Assembly: GCA_016125215.1 (NCBI GenBank)
Contig: WGMF01000002.1
Location: forward strand, 62,001 to 126,000
Direction: 5' to 3'
Length of the DNA stretch: 64,000 nt
Source: Phycisphaera sp.
GTDB lineage: Bacteria; Planctomycetota; Phycisphaerae; Phycisphaerales; Phycisphaeraceae
Shown here: piece by piece, positions 27,746 to 36,513 of the stretch
Layout: the number at the start of each line of letters is the position of its first letter
How positions within the stretch are numbered: position 1 is the stretch's first letter
Made by a program: the position numbers and the translations under genes
Notes under the pieces: model-generated
What the model was told of the DNA's origin: nothing
Database searches by the model: none
Seen by the model: only the letters and a program-made list of their open reading frames with translations

Positions 27746-28816
27746 TCAGCCAACCCACATTGCCACACGGTCGATAAAGCGTCTTGCTTCTTCAGCCAGG
27801 CACCGTCCCCCGACAGACAACCACACCCCCTCGGGTTTGAGGTGTTCCATCACGCACAGGGCATCGGGGATGTCCGCGCAGATCACCTGAAGGGCTTTGC
27901 CCTTGCCCTGAGCTTTGCGGTAGACCTCGATCCAGTCCGAGGCACGACCGCCGCCCGCACCGTAGACCCACTGCAGGGCGTCGAGTTCTTCGCAAGCCAG
28001 CAGCGCGTCGAGGTGCTTGAGCGCCCCGGGTCCGTCGAGGTGGAAAAGACTACGGTCGAGGTATCGCATCTCTTGCACGATCGAGGGCAGGATCGTCCGC
28101 TCGAAAGCATCAGGCGAGATCATGCAGATAAAGTCGCAACTGACAATATACATGCGACCGTTATGAAGCACGGGTGTCCAACCCGTGCTTGGCTGACCCG
28201 CCGTGGCAATCGGCAAGCCCAAGTCTTCATACATCGTGGCAAAAGAACCGGTCACGTGTTCGCAAGCCAACCGGACACCCTCGGGGTCGTCCATGATGTC
28301 GATGCAAAGCTCCTGCGGGTCGCGCAGGCTGGCCAGCAGGTCACCGTTGGTATGCAGGTCGGTCATTGCGGTCAGCCACCGGCCGCGACCGGCTTCCAGT
28401 GACAGCCGCGTCATCCGCCGAAGCGTCTGCCAGTATGCGTTCTCAAGGTCGGGCTTGAGGTTCATCACCTCGCGGATGTTTTCGACTATGGGCTTGGACC
28501 ACGACGTGTGCTGGCCGAATTCAAGTCCACACCCGAACACCGTGGCGCAGACCTCCGGCCCGAGGTTGGGCATATACACCGGCAAGGTCTCGGCAAGATA
28601 GATGCCCGACTCGAACTCGCGCCTCACGGATTCGATCTGATACTCGGCGTCCATCCACCGTTCACGAAGAGAACCGTGGTGCTCGGTCATGCTGGCGGGG
28701 GGCCTGATCGGCTGGACCCCGATTGATACCAGCGGCCGATCGATGATCTGCCGATTCCACCACGCCTCGAAACGTTCGAGCACCCGATCAAACTCTGGAT
28801 TCAGTGATACCTGCAT
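27746..28816 (-). CDS. Uroporphyrinogen decarboxylase-like protein (URO-D superfamily)
   Basis: A 356-aa cytoplasmic protein that looks like the divergent URO-D/corrinoid-methyltransferase-like group seen in planctomycetes and acidobacteria, not heme-pathway HemE. Supporting elements are ISPDAFERTILPSI, the barrel-end stretch SLFHLDGPGALKHLDALL, and LDALQWVYGAG. HemE's N-terminal arginine motif is missing. A function in heme synthesis is therefore unlikely; methyl transfer or sugar catabolism is possible. Oddity: residues about 209-217 (STGWTPVLH) are read from a perfect 10-bp-stem palindrome at 28166-28190. The alcohol dehydrogenase is convergent and the guaA gene lies upstream. Confidence 0.6.
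   Translation of the reverse strand: MQVSLNPEFDRVLERFEAWWNRQIIDRPLVSIGVQPIRPPASMTEHHGSLRERWMDAEYQIESVRREFESGIYLAETLPVYMPNLGPEVCATVFGCGLEFGQHTSWSKPIVENIREVMNLKPDLENAYWQTLRRMTRLSLEAGRGRWLTAMTDLHTNGDLLASLRDPQELCIDIMDDPEGVRLACEHVTGSFATMYEDLGLPIATAGQPSTGWTPVLHNGRMYIVSCDFICMISPDAFERTILPSIVQEMRYLDRSLFHLDGPGALKHLDALLACEELDALQWVYGAGGGRASDWIEVYRKAQGKGKALQVICADIPDALCVMEHLKPEGVWLSVGGRCLAEEARRFIDRVAMWVG
28166..28190. repeat. Perfect hairpin inside the URO-D-like gene
   Basis: Arms AAGCACGGGT (28166-28175) and ACCCGTGCTT (28181-28190) with a 5-nt loop. It lies in frame in the coding sequence. Confidence 0.88.
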
Positions 28817-28909
28817 CGCAAGGACTCCGGTGCCCCACCCCGCGACGGAAAAATCATTTCTATTGCATGGGTTGTCTCAAGAGTTGTTCACGTATAGCAC
28901 CGCGCGGGT

Positions 28910-30571
<1,662 letters not shown>

Positions 30572-30637
30572 GTGGGTGTTCCCGTCAAAACGCGGATGAT
30601 AACAATTTCACGGCTTTGCCGACGGGTTGGTTATAAA

Positions 30638-31489
30638 ATGAAACGTATGACTTATTACGTCAGGGCGATCAAAACCGGCCTGGGCTTGCTTATCGTGTTC
30701 ACAGCGGTGTGCGTCCGTGTGTGTCAGGCGACACCTCCGGGGCTTGAACCGCAACAACTCGAACAGCTCAAGAGCGGCGCGGTGGACCACGCCCGTTCAC
30801 TCGACGACGCGGGTCTGTACCCCTTGCTCCAGAACGCCGCGTGGTGGCAGGCGGGCGATATCACCGGGGCGACGATCCCCGATTACAACGAGTTGCTCGA
30901 ACACCCAGCCGACCACCGGGGCGAGTTGTTCCTGATCGAGGGTGAATTGGCCGGTGTGCCGGACAAGGTGGGTCGGCTCTCGAGGCCCGGGCCGTGGGAC
31001 CAGACGCTGCAACAGTGGGGCATCCGTGTGCAGGCAAACCCGGACATGGTCGCGGTGGTGCTGCTGCTCGACCCGCCCAGCGACCAGGCCCGACCGAAAG
31101 TCGGCACACGTGTGCGTCTGCCGGCGCGGTTTTACAAGGTCTGGATCGGCGTGAACCAGTTCGACCAGCCCAAGCCTTACACTTTGTTTGTGGGGCGTTC
31201 GCTGGCCTCAGTGCAAGCCGGCTACACCGGCCCGACGCCCCCGAAGGTTTCCCCATCGCAATCCGTTGGGGTCGTCCTGGCACTGGTTGCGATCATGGGC
31301 GGGGCGTTCTGGATGATCCGCCGATCGCTCAAGGTCAAACCCCTGCGCAGTAGCGACCACTTCCGGCACCGCCGTGACGATGACGACGGCGCGGACACCG
31401 ACGACGGCCCGCCGCTCCCCGAGGACCCGGTCGAAGCCATGAAAGAACTCGAACGCAGGCGGAAGGAGTCTGGTGAGCAATCGATTTGA
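30638..31489 (+). CDS. Membrane-anchored protein with extracytoplasmic domain, unknown function
   Basis: 283 aa from ATG 30638 (MKRMTYY); ATG 30647 is an alternative. A signal peptide (TGLGLLIVFTAVCVRVCQA) is followed by an extracytoplasmic domain of about 170 residues: a helical start (LEPQQLEQLKSGAVDHARSL) and then a beta-rich part with GELFLIEGELAGV and ARFYKVWIGVN, reminiscent of an OB-like fold. One transmembrane helix lies at about residues 208-227 (SVGVVLALVAIMGGAFWMI), and the cytoplasmic tail is very acidic then charged (DDDDGADTDDG, MKELERRRKESG). I know no named family. It is divergent from guaA with about 66 bp between starts. Confidence 0.75.
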   Translation: MKRMTYYVRAIKTGLGLLIVFTAVCVRVCQATPPGLEPQQLEQLKSGAVDHARSLDDAGLYPLLQNAAWWQAGDITGATIPDYNELLEHPADHRGELFLIEGELAGVPDKVGRLSRPGPWDQTLQQWGIRVQANPDMVAVVLLLDPPSDQARPKVGTRVRLPARFYKVWIGVNQFDQPKPYTLFVGRSLASVQAGYTGPTPPKVSPSQSVGVVLALVAIMGGAFWMIRRSLKVKPLRSSDHFRHRRDDDDGADTDDGPPLPEDPVEAMKELERRRKESGEQSI

Positions 31490-31517
31490 GGTGCACAACA
31501 ACTCAACGAACGCGGGG

Positions 31518-31602
31518 AGTAACCGCTGATTTCGCGGATTGCACAGATTCGTAACGATTAATCCGCACCTAATCTGCGTGATCTGCGAAATCTGCGGTTA
31601 CT
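31518..31602. repeat. Inverted repeat of CGCAGATT-type units
   Basis: The left arm 31518-31549 and right arm 31571-31602 (AATCTGCGTGATCTGCGAAA...GGTTACT) are 32 bp each and match as reverse complements at about 27 positions. The loop is 21 bp. It sits in the 179-bp gap before aroB; the remaining 66 bp before aroB contain nothing else I can name. Confidence 0.88.
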
Positions 31603-31668
31603 CCGGGAAACCACCCGACAGCCAAAACGATTTCACCTCTTCGTGGTTATGGGATATTCTTTCCCACC

Positions 31669-32766
31669 ATGCCGACGGTCCAACTCAAGCTCGAACACCA
31701 CCGCTACGACATCCGCGTCGAGCGGGGGGCTTTGAAAAAACTCGGGCAATGGGTGAGTGAGGTCGCACCGCACGCGCGGTGTGGTTTACTGTGCGATGAA
31801 AATGTGAAGCCTCTGCACGGACCGGCGGCCGAGTTGTCATTGAAGTCAGCCGGGTTTTCGCCCGTCACGCTCACCGTCGCGCAGGGCGAAGCGGGCAAGA
31901 GCCTTGACACCTATGCATTACTTCAGAGCAAGCTCGTCCAGGCCCACCTCGAACGCAAAAGCCCGGTCATCGCGCTGGGCGGTGGGGTCACCGGCGACAC
32001 TGCCGGCTTCGTCGCGGCGACCTACCTGCGTGGCGTGCCGTTTGTTCAGTGTCCCACGACGTTGCTGGCGATGGTCGACGCCTCCGTCGGCGGCAAAGTC
32101 GGCGTCAACCTGCCCGAGGGCAAGAACCTCGTCGGCGCGTTCCACCAACCCGTGCTCGTCGTGATCGACACCGACACCCTGGCCACACTCCCGCCGCGCG
32201 AGCTGCGCTGCGGTTTGGCTGAGTGCGTCAAACACGCTGTCATACGAGACCCCCGGAAGCTCGATTGGCTTGAAGAGCACCTCGATAAAATCTTGGCACT
32301 CGACCCCGATGCGCTCGTCGAACTGGTGACATGGAACGTGCAGATCAAGGCCAACGTCGTCATGGCGGACGAAAAAGAAACGGGCGAGCGTGCCCACCTC
32401 AACTTCGGCCACACGTTTGCCCACGCCATCGAGGCGACACAGGGCTACGACAGCGCCGCGGCCTACCACCACGGCGAAGCGGTCGCGCTGGGCATGGTGG
32501 CCGCGACACGGTTAGCCATCGACACCGGCGTGTGTGGCGACGCGCAGCTCATCGACCGGCTCGTGAATATCCTCAAGCGCATCGGGTTGCCCACGGGAAA
32601 GGCCCCGCTCAAGCCCACCCCCGAGTTGATGGCGTCGATGCAACTCGACAAGAAAGTGGCCGGCGGAAAAATCCGCCTCGTGCTCCCCACACACACCGGC
32701 GGCGTCACCATCCGCAGCGACATTCCGCTCGACGCCATCGCCGCCGCGTGGGACAGCATGCGTTGA
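31669..32766 (+). CDS. aroB: 3-dehydroquinate synthase
   Basis: Second enzyme of the shikimate pathway, converting DAHP to 3-dehydroquinate with NAD and a divalent metal. 365 aa, normal length. Recognisable elements: LGGGVTGDTAGFVAATYLRGVPFVQ, PTTLLAMVDASVGGKVGVNLPEGKN, the metal-site GLAECVKHAVI, HLNFGHTFAHAIEA and YHHGEAVALGM. All metal ligands (Glu in LAECVK, His in GHTFAHA, His in HHGEAV) are present. ATG 31669 is the only sensible start. It is convergent with the DUF4870 gene, 24 bp apart. Confidence 0.97.
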   Translation: MPTVQLKLEHHRYDIRVERGALKKLGQWVSEVAPHARCGLLCDENVKPLHGPAAELSLKSAGFSPVTLTVAQGEAGKSLDTYALLQSKLVQAHLERKSPVIALGGGVTGDTAGFVAATYLRGVPFVQCPTTLLAMVDASVGGKVGVNLPEGKNLVGAFHQPVLVVIDTDTLATLPPRELRCGLAECVKHAVIRDPRKLDWLEEHLDKILALDPDALVELVTWNVQIKANVVMADEKETGERAHLNFGHTFAHAIEATQGYDSAAAYHHGEAVALGMVAATRLAIDTGVCGDAQLIDRLVNILKRIGLPTGKAPLKPTPELMASMQLDKKVAGGKIRLVLPTHTGGVTIRSDIPLDAIAAAWDSMR

Positions 32767-32790
32767 GGGATTCAGCCGGGCCCCACCCCA

Positions 32791-33237
32791 TCACTTGATT
32801 AGACGGAACGAGTAGGGGTACTTGTAGTGCTCGCCCTTGCTCGCGGCGATAGCCGCCAGGATCACAAAGACGATCTCGGCGATCACTACCGCAAACAGCA
32901 GAGGGATGGTCACGCAGAAAACAAAGGGGATGAAGCTCAAAATTCCCAGGACGAACGCCACGATCAGCACCGAGATCTGGAAGTTGACCGACTCTTTGCC
33001 CTGCTCGTCGATGAAGGGGTGTTCGTCCTTTTTCATCAGCCAGAGGACCAGTGGCCCGATGATGTTGCCCATGGGTACGACGTAGCCCGCAAATGCCAGG
33101 AGGTGGCAGAGCATCCCCATGTTCTGTGCGTTCTTGTCGGACTCTGTGCCCACCGCGGCGGGAGTCGGCTCGGGGGCCGGCGTGACGGGGGGCGTCGTGG
33201 GTTCGGTTTCCGGTGATGCGTTGTTCTGCTCTTCCAT
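32791..33237 (-). CDS. DUF4870 membrane protein
   Basis: 148 aa from ATG 33237, with AGGAGG about 7 bp upstream. The N-terminal 35 residues are Pro/Thr/Glu-rich and probably disordered. Then comes the DUF4870 (Tic20-like) module: MGMLCHLLAFAGYVVPMGNIIGPLVLWL, the loop KKDEHPFIDEQGKESVNFQ, and two more helices (VLIVAFVLGILSFI and PLLFAVVIAEIVFVILAAIAA). The KxxxPFVDxxGKxxxNFQ motif is diagnostic of the family. The function is unknown; members often sit beside envelope transport genes. It is divergent from the ExbD-like gene (97 bp). Confidence 0.88.
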   Translation of the reverse strand: MEEQNNASPETEPTTPPVTPAPEPTPAAVGTESDKNAQNMGMLCHLLAFAGYVVPMGNIIGPLVLWLMKKDEHPFIDEQGKESVNFQISVLIVAFVLGILSFIPFVFCVTIPLLFAVVIAEIVFVILAAIAASKGEHYKYPYSFRLIK

Positions 33238-33334
33238 GCGGGGCCTCCTTGGATATGGAAGGGTGTGAGGTGTGCCCTGAACCCCCATGATGATGCCAGC
33301 GATTTGGTCCCTGTCAAACGGGTAGAATGACCGC

Positions 33335-33778
33335 ATGAGGAGCATCCGACGCAACGACCTCTCTCCGCGTGTGGAGATGACGCCGATGATCGACGTGATC
33401 TTCTTGCTGCTGACGTTTTTCATCTACTCGATGACCCTGATGATCGTCCAGCCGAACCTGTTGCCGGTGACGTTGGCGGCGGTGGGTTCGGGCGGTGGGG
33501 CTGAGGCGGGGCTGATGCGTGTGCTCACGATCGACAAGGCGGGCGACCTCTACCTGAATCAGGATAGGCTTTCATGGGATGAACTCGATGGGCGATTGAC
33601 CGAGTGGACGAAACTCGACCCGCAGCCGGGCGTCTATCTGGCGATGGAGGCGTCGGGCAACGTCGACCGCGGGCCGACGTTTGTCAGGCTTGTCGAGATG
33701 GTGAGCAAAGCGGGGTTGAAGAATGTGTCGATCGTGGGTTCGCCCCCGGAAGCGGGCGGGGTAAAGGGTGACAAGTGA
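33335..33778 (+). CDS. ExbD/TolR-family proton-channel component
   Basis: 147-aa inner-membrane protein. A short basic cytoplasmic N-terminus (MRSIRRNDLSPRVEMTPMIDVIFLLL) leads into a single helix; the conserved aspartate in PMIDVIFLLLTFF is the proton-conducting residue. The periplasmic domain runs from about residue 45 (LTIDKAGDLYLNQDRLSWDELDGRL) and matches ExbD. The expected ExbB/TolQ/MotA-like partner is not adjacent. The following gene encodes a TonB-like protein, which points to energising outer-membrane uptake. Confidence 0.9.
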   Translation: MRSIRRNDLSPRVEMTPMIDVIFLLLTFFIYSMTLMIVQPNLLPVTLAAVGSGGGAEAGLMRVLTIDKAGDLYLNQDRLSWDELDGRLTEWTKLDPQPGVYLAMEASGNVDRGPTFVRLVEMVSKAGLKNVSIVGSPPEAGGVKGDK

Positions 33779-33801
33779 CAGGTGATGGATGACAGGGACG
33801 C

Positions 33802-35049
33802 ATGAACTTGCGTGGTCGGAATGCCATGAAAGAGCGTGAGCCGATTCTGCCTTTGGTGATGGGCGCCGTGGTGGCCGTGGTGCGGCACTTTGCGCTCGTG
33901 CCGACGGTGGCCAGAGGGCTGCTGGGTTCGCGTGGCGATTTTCAATCACGTGCCCGTTTTCACGACGGCAAGCGTGTTGACCCACCCAAACAAGATGTGA
34001 CTGATGATCCAACATTAAAACCCCCCGCGCCCGAATTGCCCGAGCCGGTGGTCGAGGTCGGGCAGGAGGACTCACCGATCAAGCAATCGATCGCGTGGAT
34101 TTCCTATGACTCTTTCGAGCAGATGCGCGCGCCGCGTGCCCCGACGTGGCAACCCGAACAGCAGACACAAGTCGACCCGGTGACACAGGCCCCGACGCCG
34201 ATCGACCCGACGCCGCCTGATCCCAATAGGATCAGTCAACCCTCACCGGCTCAAGCCGCCGCGTCACAGCCCCAGCCTCAACCGCAGCCCCAACTTCAGC
34301 CCGATCAACCACCCGTAGAGGTCGAGCTGACCACCGCCCCGACCCACGCTTCCCCACCTGTTCCCGAATCACCACAACCCGTGGAGGCTGCGCAACCCAC
34401 CGGACCTCAGCCACTCCCTGAAGCCCGCGATCAGTTAGCCATGCTTCCCCCACCCCCGGATGTAACCCCGCCCCCGGAAGTGATCCAGGGTCTATCAACG
34501 ATGACAAAGGAACCTGCTCAAGACGAACGCCCACACCCTCCGGGTGTGGGTTCCCCCGACACCCCGACCCCCAGCAACCCTGCCATATCTGAGCCAGCAC
34601 AAAACCCCACCGTCACCCCTGAAAATCAAACACCCCCTCCAACTCCCACGCACAACGAAACCCCGCCCAGCCCCGACATCCACAGCCAATCCAATCCCAC
34701 CGTCTCGCCCAAGACCGACAGTGAAAGCCCCGCCACCACGCCCGACCGAGATGACAAAGCTGTCAAGCCCGGCAAGGTCCTCGCACGCCAGGGCCTGCGT
34801 ATCCAGACCGCGGTGCCCCGATTCGACCCCGTGGCCATCTGGAGTTCGATCCCCAGCAACCCCGTTGTGCGGTTAACCTTTAACAACAAGGGCGACGCCG
34901 TCAACGCCGTGGTCGTCAAATCCACCGGCTACCCCAATATCGACGCCCCGATCCTGGCCAGCCTCTACAAGTGGAAAGCCCAGGGCAAAAAGCTCGAACA
35001 GATCGAGGGCACATTCGACATGGAAATCACGCTCTTGTTGGGACCATAG
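33802..35049 (+). CDS. TonB-like protein with long proline-rich linker
   Basis: 415 aa. N-terminal hydrophobic stretch (ILPLVMGAVVAVVRHFALVPTV) as signal anchor, a very long Pro/Gln/Thr-rich periplasmic spacer (about 65-320), and a C-terminal domain of about 80 residues (VVRLTFNNKGDAVNAVVVKSTGYPNIDAPILASLYKW in part) resembling the TonB C-terminal fold. It should span the periplasm to a TonB-dependent receptor and work with the ExbD-like protein 23 bp upstream. Within the linker, PHPPGVG is read from a perfect 9-bp-stem hairpin (34530-34550) also found between genes nearby. The Pro-rich composition makes such an insertion tolerable. Confidence 0.72.
   Translation: MNLRGRNAMKEREPILPLVMGAVVAVVRHFALVPTVARGLLGSRGDFQSRARFHDGKRVDPPKQDVTDDPTLKPPAPELPEPVVEVGQEDSPIKQSIAWISYDSFEQMRAPRAPTWQPEQQTQVDPVTQAPTPIDPTPPDPNRISQPSPAQAAASQPQPQPQPQLQPDQPPVEVELTTAPTHASPPVPESPQPVEAAQPTGPQPLPEARDQLAMLPPPPDVTPPPEVIQGLSTMTKEPAQDERPHPPGVGSPDTPTPSNPAISEPAQNPTVTPENQTPPPTPTHNETPPSPDIHSQSNPTVSPKTDSESPATTPDRDDKAVKPGKVLARQGLRIQTAVPRFDPVAIWSSIPSNPVVRLTFNNKGDAVNAVVVKSTGYPNIDAPILASLYKWKAQGKKLEQIEGTFDMEITLLLGP
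34530..34550. repeat. CCCACACCC hairpin, copy in TonB-like gene
   Basis: Arms CCCACACCC and GGGTGTGGG with a 3-nt loop. It is in frame in the proline-rich linker. Confidence 0.88.
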
Positions 35050-35060
35050 CCCCCCGAACG

Positions 35061-35079
35061 CCACACCCACCGGGTGTGG
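35061..35079. repeat. CCACACCC hairpin, intergenic copy
   Basis: Arms CCACACCC and GGGTGTGG with loop ACC, 11 bp after the TonB-like stop and about 20 bp before the next gene. It may act as a transcript-end hairpin. Same family as 34530-34550 and 38438-38458. Confidence 0.8.
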
Positions 35080-35099
35080 GTCCACACGAAAGTCACCCC

Positions 35100-35450
35100 A
35101 TGCAAAAACGCGAACCCGAAGGCATCGTCATCGCCTGCGACTTCTGTGGCACCGACTGGGACGAAATCAAACCCATGATCGAGGGCCACCACGGCTCGGT
35201 CCTCTGTCTCGAGTGCCTCAAACAAGCGCTTAGAGACCTGGCCCCCAGCGACGGCGAGTTCACCTGCACCCTCTGCCTCCGCACCGCACTGCCCGCCGGC
35301 ACGCCAGCCTGGTCGCCCACCGATCACAACAACGGAGCCAACCCCGACGCCCGGGCCTGCGAAGACTGCATCCACCAGGCCGCCCGCGCCTTTGACAAAG
35401 ACCCCGATGTCGATTGGAAGCGACCCAGAACACATGCACCTGAAAACTGA
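35100..35450 (+). CDS. Small protein with four CxxC pairs (zinc-ribbon-like)
   Basis: 116 aa from ATG 35100 (MQKREPEG); the frame is open upstream to 34971, but that part overlaps the TonB-like gene. It has four cysteine pairs: CDFC, CLEC, CTLC and CEDC, enough for two zinc sites. The first half resembles a zinc-ribbon or ClpX-type zinc-finger module (IVIACDFCGTDW...GSVLCLECLKQAL). No signal peptide, no catalytic motif. Probably a nucleic-acid or protein-binding adaptor; function unknown. It sits between the TonB-like gene and a lipoprotein gene in the same direction. Confidence 0.7.
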   Translation: MQKREPEGIVIACDFCGTDWDEIKPMIEGHHGSVLCLECLKQALRDLAPSDGEFTCTLCLRTALPAGTPAWSPTDHNNGANPDARACEDCIHQAARAFDKDPDVDWKRPRTHAPEN

Positions 35451-35469
35451 ACATCATGGATAACCTTAG

Positions 35470-35928
35470 ATGCAATGGGTCTACGTCATCATCGCGATTG
35501 TCTTGCTTGCTGGATGTTCCGACAGGTCGGCTCCCACGGTCGCCCCGAACGTCACCGCAAAGCAGCAAGCCGGTGCCGCAGCCTCGATGGGGCTGACTTT
35601 CCCGCAGGGCACGCGTTTTCTTTTTTATCACCGCGCCTCGGAGGCGGGCGGGTTGCCCGGGCCGGACGACGCGGTACACCTGAAGATCGAACTGCCGGCT
35701 TCCCTACTAACCGACTTCCTGGCGCAGCCTCCGCTGACGAACGCCCGGTGGACGGGGGGGCACTCGCTGATGACGGACATGCTCAATTGGCCGCAGTGGA
35801 AACCATCGAGCGTTACGAAGTTCCGCTCCGAACAGTTCCAGTTGCCCCACGGTCAGGGGCTGAACGTGTTGATCGACGACGATCAAGCCGACCCGAAGGT
35901 TGTTTACCTGTTGTGGTTTGAGACGTGA
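35470..35928 (+). CDS. Lipoprotein, unknown function
   Basis: 152 aa. MQWVYVIIAIVLLAGCSDRS is a textbook lipoprotein signal with lipobox LAGC at about residue 16. The mature protein has a globular part with GTRFLFYHRASE, WTGGHSLMTDML and KVVYLLWFET; I recognise no domain. It starts 19 bp after the CxxC protein gene and may be the last gene of the ExbD-TonB group. Similar small lipoproteins are frequent in planctomycetes. Confidence 0.72.
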   Translation: MQWVYVIIAIVLLAGCSDRSAPTVAPNVTAKQQAGAAASMGLTFPQGTRFLFYHRASEAGGLPGPDDAVHLKIELPASLLTDFLAQPPLTNARWTGGHSLMTDMLNWPQWKPSSVTKFRSEQFQLPHGQGLNVLIDDDQADPKVVYLLWFET

Positions 35929-35975
35929 AAGCGGATCGACTTTAGACGATCAATCTGGAAATGGTCACAATCTAC

Positions 35976-36088
35976 AGTCACAGACCGTCACGCTCTGTCA
36001 CAGTTGAGCGATGCGGCCGGGACAGTCGATGTGATGAAAACCCCGGAAAAATCCTTGCGAAGTCACGCCCTGTCACGGTCTGTCACAG
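35976..36088. repeat. Two direct copies of a GTCACNNNCN array
   Basis: Copy A at 35976-36003 and copy B at 36061-36088, both 28 bp starting AGTCAC and ending CTGTCACAG, with an internal 10-bp period. By eye about 22 positions agree. They flank a 57-bp spacer before tRNA-His; nothing else is evident between 35929 and 36110. Confidence 0.75.
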
Positions 36089-36110
36089 ATCGGCGTGAAG
36101 GGGCAAAAAG

Positions 36111-36185
36111 GGTGACCGAGGGGATTCGAACCCCCGACCCCCTGGACCACAACCAGGTGCTCTAACCAACTGAGCTACGGTCACC
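36111..36185 (-). tRNA. tRNA-His (GUG)
   Basis: Full cloverleaf on the minus strand: acceptor GTGACCG/CGGTCAC preceded by G-1 (36185) facing C73 (36111), the hallmark of histidine tRNA. The anticodon loop TTGTGGT gives GUG. The T-loop is TTCGAAT. CCA is not encoded (CTT follows). A T-run (CTTTTT) directly follows the 3' end on the minus strand. Confidence 0.97.
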
Positions 36186-36513
36186 GTCGGGTCGGCAGCG
36201 GGTGAGCGATTCGACTCGTGCCGATCCGGTAAATTAGGCCCAATCGGGGGAACTGTCAAACGTTCAACTTGATCCACGCGTGGGCTTGTCTTGGCTTGGC
36301 CTGGGTGTGGCAGAGCGCGTTGCGTGGTGGGGGCGGCGCGGGTTATGGGATGCACGTGCGGGCTGACGGCACGGGGACGCCCCGGCTGTGCTGTGTATCA
36401 CGGTGATGCCATATCCGGGTTATCAATCATGACCCCTTAACGGTCGATAAACCCCCCGGCTGCGCTTTGTCGGGCGGCCGGCTCTTGTCACACGAACACA
36501 CGAGGTCAACCCC
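36186..36513. other. Intergenic region between tRNA-His and CheV
   Basis: 328 bp holding the tRNA-His promoter (36231-36259) on the minus strand and, on the plus strand, GAGG just before the CheV ATG. I see no gene, repeat or clear plus-strand promoter in the rest. Confidence 0.5.
36231..36259 (-). promoter_or_regulatory. Sigma-70-like promoter of tRNA-His
   Basis: On the minus strand TTGACA (36259-36254), a 17-bp spacer, then TAATTT (36236-36231), 45 bp upstream of the tRNA 5' end. The -35 box is a perfect consensus. Confidence 0.65.
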
